Part shown: positions 41,427 to 45,862 of the stretch, piece after piece
How the letters are laid out: every line of letters starts with the position of its first letter
Position numbering within the stretch: position 1 is the first letter of the stretch
Notes under the pieces: model-generated
The model's input: only the letters and a program-made list of their open reading frames with translations
Database searches by the model: none
Told to the model about the DNA's origin: nothing
Position numbers and translations under genes: made by a program
NCBI GenBank assembly: GCA_013138975.1
Contig: WTBR01000091.1
Location: forward strand, 1 to 45,862
Direction of reading: 5' to 3'
Origin: Bacteroidales bacterium
GTDB taxonomy: Bacteria; Bacteroidota; Bacteroidia; Bacteroidales; UBA12077
DNA: 45,862 nt

Positions 41427-42623
41427 TTAGTTTTCTAACTGTTTAATAAATTGTTTCCCATATTCGTAACTTTTGATTACAAATTCTTTATCAGGTACCC
41501 ATTTTGTTTTTAAGGAATCTAAAATGATTTCAAAACCTGACTCATTTAAAATTTCTGAAATAATTTTTGTAGAAACATCATGCCAACCAAAACATCCGAA
41601 CGTTGCTGCCTTTTTATTTTTGAATTTTAATCCCTTAACTAGTTCAAGCAATCCTGCTATAGAATACATAATTCCGTTATTTACTGTTGGTGAACCAACC
41701 AGAATTGCTTTGGATTTGAAAATTTCTGTAATTATTTCATTTTTATCATTTGTGGCGGAATTAAACAGTTTAACATTAACATTATTGTCAACAGAGTTTA
41801 TCCCTTTTACAATATTTTCTGCTAATAAGCGCGTTCCATTATACATTGTATCGTATATAACTGTAATTTGATTTTCCTGATAATTATTAGCCCATTCAGC
41901 ATATTTTGCAACTATTTGTAATGGATTATCACGCCACACAACTCCGTGACTTGTGCATATAAAATCGACTGGAACATCTAATTTAATAACTTCATCTATT
42001 TTTTTAGTTACTAGTTTACTAAAAGGAGTTAAGATATTTGCATAATACTTAATTGCTTCAGCATATAATTCATGTTGGTCAACTAAGTCATTAAATAATA
42101 GTTCCGAGCAAAAATGTTGTCCAAAAGCATCATTACTAAATAGAATATTATCGCCTGTTAAATAACAAAACATACTGTCAGGCCAATGAAGCATTGGGGC
42201 TTGAATAAATATAAGTTCCTTATTATTCCCTATGGATAATTTATCACCTGTTTTAACTGTTTTGAAATTCCAATCTTTATGAAAATGTCCTTTCAAAGAT
42301 TTTACCCCATTCGCAGTACAATAAATTGGTGTATCCGGTATTAATTTCATTAATTCAGGTAACGCACCACTATGGTCAATTTCAGCATGATTAGTAATAA
42401 TATAATCAATTTTCGTCAGTTCTATTTCCTTCGATAAATTCTCAATAAATTCAGCAGCAAATGGTTTATAAACAGTATCAATTAATATGTTTTTCTCCTC
42501 TTTTATTAAATAAGAATTGTAGGTAGATCCTCTATTGGTAGAATATTCATAACCGTGAAATTGTCTTAATTCCCAATCATTTTTACCAACCCAAAAAACA
42601 TTATTTGTAATATTCTTTTTCAT
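41427..42623 (-). CDS. Flavodiiron protein (A-type flavoprotein, FprA-like)
   Basis: 398 residues. The N-terminal metallo-beta-lactamase-like diiron domain has ligands H79-x-E81-x-D83 (NHAEIDHSG), H146 (MLHWPD), D165 (SNDAFGQH) and H225 (TSHGVVW). From about 250 a flavodoxin domain binds FMN (VIYDTMYNGTRLLAE, GSPTVNNGIMYSIAGLLE, FGCFGWHDVSTKII). Flavodiiron proteins reduce oxygen to water or NO to N2O in anaerobes. No rubredoxin domain is fused. An Asp-His in HAEIDH is intact, so it should be active. No clear promoter was found upstream. With the catalase nearby it suggests oxidative or nitrosative defence. Confidence 0.96.
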   Translation of the reverse strand: MKKNITNNVFWVGKNDWELRQFHGYEYSTNRGSTYNSYLIKEEKNILIDTVYKPFAAEFIENLSKEIELTKIDYIITNHAEIDHSGALPELMKLIPDTPIYCTANGVKSLKGHFHKDWNFKTVKTGDKLSIGNNKELIFIQAPMLHWPDSMFCYLTGDNILFSNDAFGQHFCSELLFNDLVDQHELYAEAIKYYANILTPFSKLVTKKIDEVIKLDVPVDFICTSHGVVWRDNPLQIVAKYAEWANNYQENQITVIYDTMYNGTRLLAENIVKGINSVDNNVNVKLFNSATNDKNEIITEIFKSKAILVGSPTVNNGIMYSIAGLLELVKGLKFKNKKAATFGCFGWHDVSTKIISEILNESGFEIILDSLKTKWVPDKEFVIKSYEYGKQFIKQLEN

Positions 42624-42676
42624 CTGTAGTATTTTTTAAATCAGTTAGATAGTAAGATATTGAATAATTACATTAA

Positions 42677-42820
42677 AGTAAAGTTTTAATTACTTTAAAT
42701 GATTTTGATAATATTTTGAATCTCTCAAATACTTTATTCCAAACATATATTGATGTTGTGATTCCTGCTGGTTATAATAGCGATGATTTGTATTATAAAG
42801 AAGTTAAAAAGATCGAATAG
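42677..42820 (+). pseudogene. Possible degraded open frame of unknown family
   Basis: Between the flavodiiron gene and the ABM-like gene a 47-codon frame with no ATG reads ...FDNILNLSNTLFQTYIDVVI then PAGYNSDDLYYKEVKKIE, ending at TAG 42818-42820. The same frame continues VDLCQGAINDMEKKQ to TAA. The look is coding-like, but no family is recognised. Low confidence. Confidence 0.25.
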
Positions 42821-42913
42821 GTGGATCTTTGCCAAGGAGCTATCAATGACATGGAAAAGAAACAATAAAAATAAAGCAACACAAGTTTGTTATTAGGAAA
42901 TTTGTATCATCAA

Positions 42914-43783
42914 TTAATCCCCTGTTCCATCACTCATATTCCCTCCAGCTTGTGTGAAGTGACTCCCTTGGCTAGAGTATGTTGCTGGCAAACGCAAAAA
43001 CTTTGAGTACGTTCTTATAGTCCAAGAAACAGGCCCACGGAAGAAGTAACCCTCAGTAATGGCGATCTTGTCGATAACTTTCTTATATTTTTCAGCGGTT
43101 CCTTTTGATAAATGAAATTTAAGTTCATCACTGTTCTTGAACGTTTCATGAATAATTAATGCATCTTCACCAATAACTTGGTAGACTTCAAATCTGAGCA
43201 AACCCTCTTCCAATGTATACGCATCAGTACCAACACATTGCCACCAGTATCTGAGTTCGTCCATGTGGTTGGATGCACCCGGTTTGCATGTCCACTTAGC
43301 AGTTACCATAATGGCTGTTTCAGGGTCAGGACGTTTATAATTGTCTTTTACAAATCCAAATAAAAATTCTCCGAATACCCCTTTCACATTTTTCTCTGTA
43401 AGTGCTTTGCTAACAACATCGGGTATATTTACTCCTCTAATCATGTGCAATTGAGGTTTAGCGACTTGGGTAAGCGCAACTATGTGTTTAGTTCCGGTAG
43501 ATGAAAAATAATCGACGAGTGCTGCTGCATCCTTGAATACATGATGAATTAGAACAGCATCTTCTCCAACAGCATGGTTGATTTCTGTTGATAGTATTCC
43601 TGAATGGCCTTTGGCACCGACATGAATGTCTTCCCACTCTTTTAACATCTCTTTCGATTCGGTAGATTTTCTAAAAAATCCACTTTTTTTCGTGGGAACC
43701 CATTTTCCGGTAATACTAATCTCTTGTCCAATCTTTGTAGCTTCAGCTAAGAAAAGTGGCAAATTTTCATTCTGCTGTACCAT
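42914..43783 (-). CDS. Duplicated antibiotic-biosynthesis-monooxygenase-like (dimeric alpha/beta barrel) protein
   Basis: 289 residues from the Met at 43783. An earlier in-frame ATG at 43813 adds only hydrophobic MFKIILKIKI and is less likely. Two similar halves are visible: GEDAVLIHHVFKDAAALVDYF (from about 73) and GEDALIIHETFKNSDELKFHL (from about 205). Each is the second half of an ABM-type ferredoxin-like domain, so the protein is a fused duplication. VTAKWTCKPGASNHMDELRYWW begins the second domain. ABM proteins include quinone monooxygenases and heme-degrading enzymes; no substrate residues can be singled out. It sits upstream of a dead hydrolase tail and an FMN oxidoreductase, all on the minus strand. 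Confidence 0.75.
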   Translation of the reverse strand: MVQQNENLPLFLAEATKIGQEISITGKWVPTKKSGFFRKSTESKEMLKEWEDIHVGAKGHSGILSTEINHAVGEDAVLIHHVFKDAAALVDYFSSTGTKHIVALTQVAKPQLHMIRGVNIPDVVSKALTEKNVKGVFGEFLFGFVKDNYKRPDPETAIMVTAKWTCKPGASNHMDELRYWWQCVGTDAYTLEEGLLRFEVYQVIGEDALIIHETFKNSDELKFHLSKGTAEKYKKVIDKIAITEGYFFRGPVSWTIRTYSKFLRLPATYSSQGSHFTQAGGNMSDGTGD

Positions 43784-43856
43784 TATTTTTATTTTTAGGA
43801 TTATTTTAAACAATTACAATGTCTCATATTCAGTTTAATTTTTGAGCCCAGCTTCT

Positions 43857-43984
43857 TAGGACTTATCCATTTCATGAGGGTGATCTTCCTGTATGTAATG
43901 CTTCCCTTTACCCACATAAACAGCATCCAAAGATTTATAATCACGTTTTATCCGATCAACATTATTATTTAGAAACACCTGCAT
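43857..43984 (-). pseudogene. C-terminal remnant of a haloalkane-dehalogenase-like alpha/beta hydrolase
   Basis: On the minus strand the frame starting ATGCAGGTG gives ...DAVYVGKGKHYIQEDHPHEM, ending at TAA 43857-43859. GKGKHYIQEDHPHE matches the end of haloalkane dehalogenases (pattern G.GLHF.QEDhP.eIG), whose catalytic histidine is the H of that motif. The catalytic Asp and the core are missing. The frame overlaps the 3' end of the FMN oxidoreductase by about 20 bp and lies between it and the ABM gene. Probably a leftover of a deletion; a real 42-residue gene is unlikely. Confidence 0.6.
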
Positions 43985-45575
43985 ATTTTATTCCTGTTAA
44001 TAAATGCATTTGATAATCCAAGGTAGATAAATCATTAAAATTAAATTGCATCAATGATGAATGACCACAACTTCGAGCAATTACTTTCATCAAATCAGAA
44101 GAAGCATTAAAAAAGTTAGCCAGTTGTTTTGCTGATTCATCAATAATTATTCGACTTCTGAGGCTTTCCTTTTGGGTGGCAATACCAACCGGGCAATTAT
44201 TTGTACCACAAGCACGCATCCCCAAACAACCAATTGCCTGGAGTGCAGAATTAGCAACGGCAATTGCATCAGCTCCTAACATCATTGCTTTAGCAAAATC
44301 TTCAGGAACACGCAGTCCTCCTGTAATTATAAGCGTTACGTCTTTTTTGCCAGACTTATCCAAATACTTTCTGGCTCTGGCAAGCGCAGGTATCGTTGGC
44401 ACGTTTATATTATCCCTAAGAATAGTAGGAGCAGAACCTGTACCTCCTCCACGGCCATCAAGAATAATGTAATCTACTCCAACTTTTAAGGCAAAATCTA
44501 TATCTTCTTCTATCCTACTTGCTGCAATTTTGAAACCGATTGGAATTCCTCCTGTTTGCTTACGCACTTCATCTGCAAAAGCTTTAAAATCTTCAACCGT
44601 TTTCATGTCAGGAAATGCGGCAGGAGAAATTGCTGTTTCACCTTCTTTCAACCCACGTACTTCTGCAATTTCCTTTGAAACTTTAATTCCGGGTAAATGT
44701 CCACCTGTGCCTGTTTTTGCTCCTTGCCCTCCTTTAAAATGAAATGCCTGTGCCTTTTTAACTTTATCCCACGAAAATCCAAATTTAGCAGAGGCCAGTT
44801 CGTAAAAATATCTAGAATTATTAACTTGTTCCTCAGACAACATACCCCCTTCTCCTGAACAAATTCCTGTTCCTACCAATTCAGCACCTTTAGATAAGGC
44901 AATTTTCGCTTCTCTGGATATTGCTCCAAAACTCATATCAGATACGAAAATAGGAATCTCAAGGTGCAAAGGTTTTTTTGCATTAGGGCCTATAATCACT
45001 GACGTTTTTACAGGAATATTGTCCATTAGAGGTCTTCTGGATAATTGAGCTGGTAAAAACTGGATCGATTCCCATTTAGGAAGAAGATTTCGATTTACTC
45101 CCATACTTGCAGAAGGCCCATGATGTCCATAGTTTTTTAAGCCATGCTTAGCTAGTTCTTTGATGTAGCTTGTGTACGGTTCAGTATCCTCGGGATGTGT
45201 ATCTACATATTTTCCCAAGTACTCTTTTTTATTAAAAGTTTGGGGATGATCTATCTGATACTCTTTAATCTCGTCTTCATCTATCCATATATATCCATCT
45301 TTAAGCTCTGACTTAAACTTATAAAGCACCTCGTTATTATTGTATTCTGAAACACCCGTATCGTAGCGATAATCCCATCCATGTAAACCGCATATTAAAT
45401 TGTCACCTTCAATATATCCAGCTGCCAATAGAGCTCCTCTATGGAGGCATCTGCCATATAAAACAGATATATTGTCATCATACCGTACAAATACTAAATC
45501 TAATCCCTCAAGCTCGAAATGTATTGGAATTCTGTCTTGGAGCTCATCGAATTCTAGCGTTCTTAACTTTTTCAT
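43965..45575 (-). CDS. Rieske-fused FMN glutamate-synthase-like oxidoreductase
   Basis: 536 residues. Residues about 5-100 form a Rieske 2Fe-2S domain: C43-x-H45 (RCLHRGA) and C62-x2-H65 (CGLHGW). From about 150 the glutamate-synthase FMN/3Fe-4S domain follows: RPLMDNIPV, SDMSFGAIS, SGEGG, GGQGAKTGTGGHLPG, DGRGGGTGSAPT, TGGLRVPEDFAKAMMLGADA and the 3Fe-4S cysteines C450, C456 and C461 (CLGMRACGTNNC). The glutaminase and central domains of GltB are absent, so it belongs to the FMN-binding GltB-like group of unknown electron acceptors. The Rieske fusion points to electron transfer from a small carrier. No partner gene is adjacent. Confidence 0.9.
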   Translation of the reverse strand: MKKLRTLEFDELQDRIPIHFELEGLDLVFVRYDDNISVLYGRCLHRGALLAAGYIEGDNLICGLHGWDYRYDTGVSEYNNNEVLYKFKSELKDGYIWIDEDEIKEYQIDHPQTFNKKEYLGKYVDTHPEDTEPYTSYIKELAKHGLKNYGHHGPSASMGVNRNLLPKWESIQFLPAQLSRRPLMDNIPVKTSVIIGPNAKKPLHLEIPIFVSDMSFGAISREAKIALSKGAELVGTGICSGEGGMLSEEQVNNSRYFYELASAKFGFSWDKVKKAQAFHFKGGQGAKTGTGGHLPGIKVSKEIAEVRGLKEGETAISPAAFPDMKTVEDFKAFADEVRKQTGGIPIGFKIAASRIEEDIDFALKVGVDYIILDGRGGGTGSAPTILRDNINVPTIPALARARKYLDKSGKKDVTLIITGGLRVPEDFAKAMMLGADAIAVANSALQAIGCLGMRACGTNNCPVGIATQKESLRSRIIIDESAKQLANFFNASSDLMKVIARSCGHSSLMQFNFNDLSTLDYQMHLLTGIKYAGVSK

Positions 45576-45862
45576 ACATTATATTAGTTTAATAGTGTAC
45601 AAAATATGAGTATATATTGTTTATATATTTATTTTAATTATAATATATACATCTGTTTTTTAGATTCGTAAACGCACTATTCTTTAATAAAAATATTCGT
45701 CAGAAAGATTGTTTAGCTCGTGATTGCAATACTATAATTAATACCAACCTAAGTTAGCAAATTATTATATTTTAGTACAAATTAAGGAAAGAACAAAAAG
45801 AGGAATAAGGTTTTTAATACCAATGAGACAACGATCTCGATTTAATTGATAATCCCCTCTTT
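45576..45862. repeat. Right end: AT-rich leader and the right 124-bp inverted repeat (45739-45862)
   Basis: 45576-45738 is the AT-rich leader of the minus-strand oxidoreductase and has no complete TAnnTTTG promoter (CAAAATATGAG at 45600-45610 is near one). 45739-45862 is the exact reverse complement of 3-126. Confidence 0.9.

Noticed and set aside
42668..42681. TTAC-N6-GTAA dyad upstream of the flavodiiron gene, a possible Crp/Fnr-type site
   Set aside because: Arms of only 4 bp in AT-rich DNA are expected by chance and match no known consensus well.
44176..44742. Open frames opposite the FMN oxidoreductase
   Set aside because: They are antisense to a gene with complete motifs and have no homology-like features.
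3..45862. Linear plasmid or phage with terminal inverted repeats
   Set aside because: The content is chromosomal (mnmA, AddAB-like genes) with no replication, partition or phage genes; an assembly break in a repeat is simpler.

Overview
The window is AT-rich chromosomal DNA from a member of the Bacteroidota. The evidence is a SusC/SusD pair, a type IX secretion (T9SS) sorting tail on a secreted peptidase, many short lipoproteins, promoters of the Bacteroidota TTTG / TAnnTTTG type, and 4-helix-bundle (IVP-like) and AddAB-like genes typical of the phylum. A marine or anaerobe-leaning Bacteroidales lineage is plausible (flavodiiron protein, catalase) but is inference. The two window ends carry the same 124-bp sequence in inverted orientation (3-126 and 45739-45862), so both ends probably enter copies of one repeated element.

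Layout. 0.3-2.7 kb: a YtrA-type GntR repressor with its own promoter/operator, a slipin (SPFH) membrane protein, a small ExbB/MotA-like membrane protein and a HutD cupin. 2.7-5.7 kb (minus): a TetR regulator, an ABC ATPase and two ABC-2 permeases, an export operon with a palindromic operator at the regulator's promoter. 6-8 kb: an outer-membrane barrel protein, an AlkD-like DNA repair protein and a YciI-like lipoprotein. 8.07-8.27 kb: a decayed copy of the 3' end of mnmA. 8.7-14.4 kb: a SusC/SusD/surface-lipoprotein operon. 14.4-15.6 kb: intact mnmA. 16-24.5 kb: a lipocalin-like lipoprotein, then an AddA-like helicase-nuclease, a TIGR01212 radical SAM protein, an amber-interrupted IVP gene flanked by inverted low-complexity repeats, and an AddB-like nuclease with the AddB iron-sulfur cysteine pattern.

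24.5-37.3 kb is the accessory part. It has a 1936-residue membrane-inserted P-loop NTPase of unrecognised family, a fused nucleotidyltransferase-HEPN protein, a small winged-helix membrane protein, a YefM-YoeB toxin-antitoxin pair, a T9SS-exported M1 peptidase, a small secreted protein and an MntA-HepT toxin-antitoxin pair. Its intergenic spaces are filled with several families of short dispersed repeats and hairpins shared between the gaps. One 24-bp palindromic repeat lies 84-95 bp upstream of both the giant NTPase and the NTase-HEPN gene. This is the most likely place for an undescribed (defence-like) system.

37.4-45.6 kb: a large pyrimidine-rich tandem repeat, catalase, a MITE-like hairpin, a LamG lipoprotein, a flavodiiron protein (minus), a duplicated ABM-type protein (minus), a remnant resembling a haloalkane dehalogenase tail, and a Rieske-FMN glutamate-synthase-like oxidoreductase (minus). 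All family calls are from reading motifs by eye; no database search was run.
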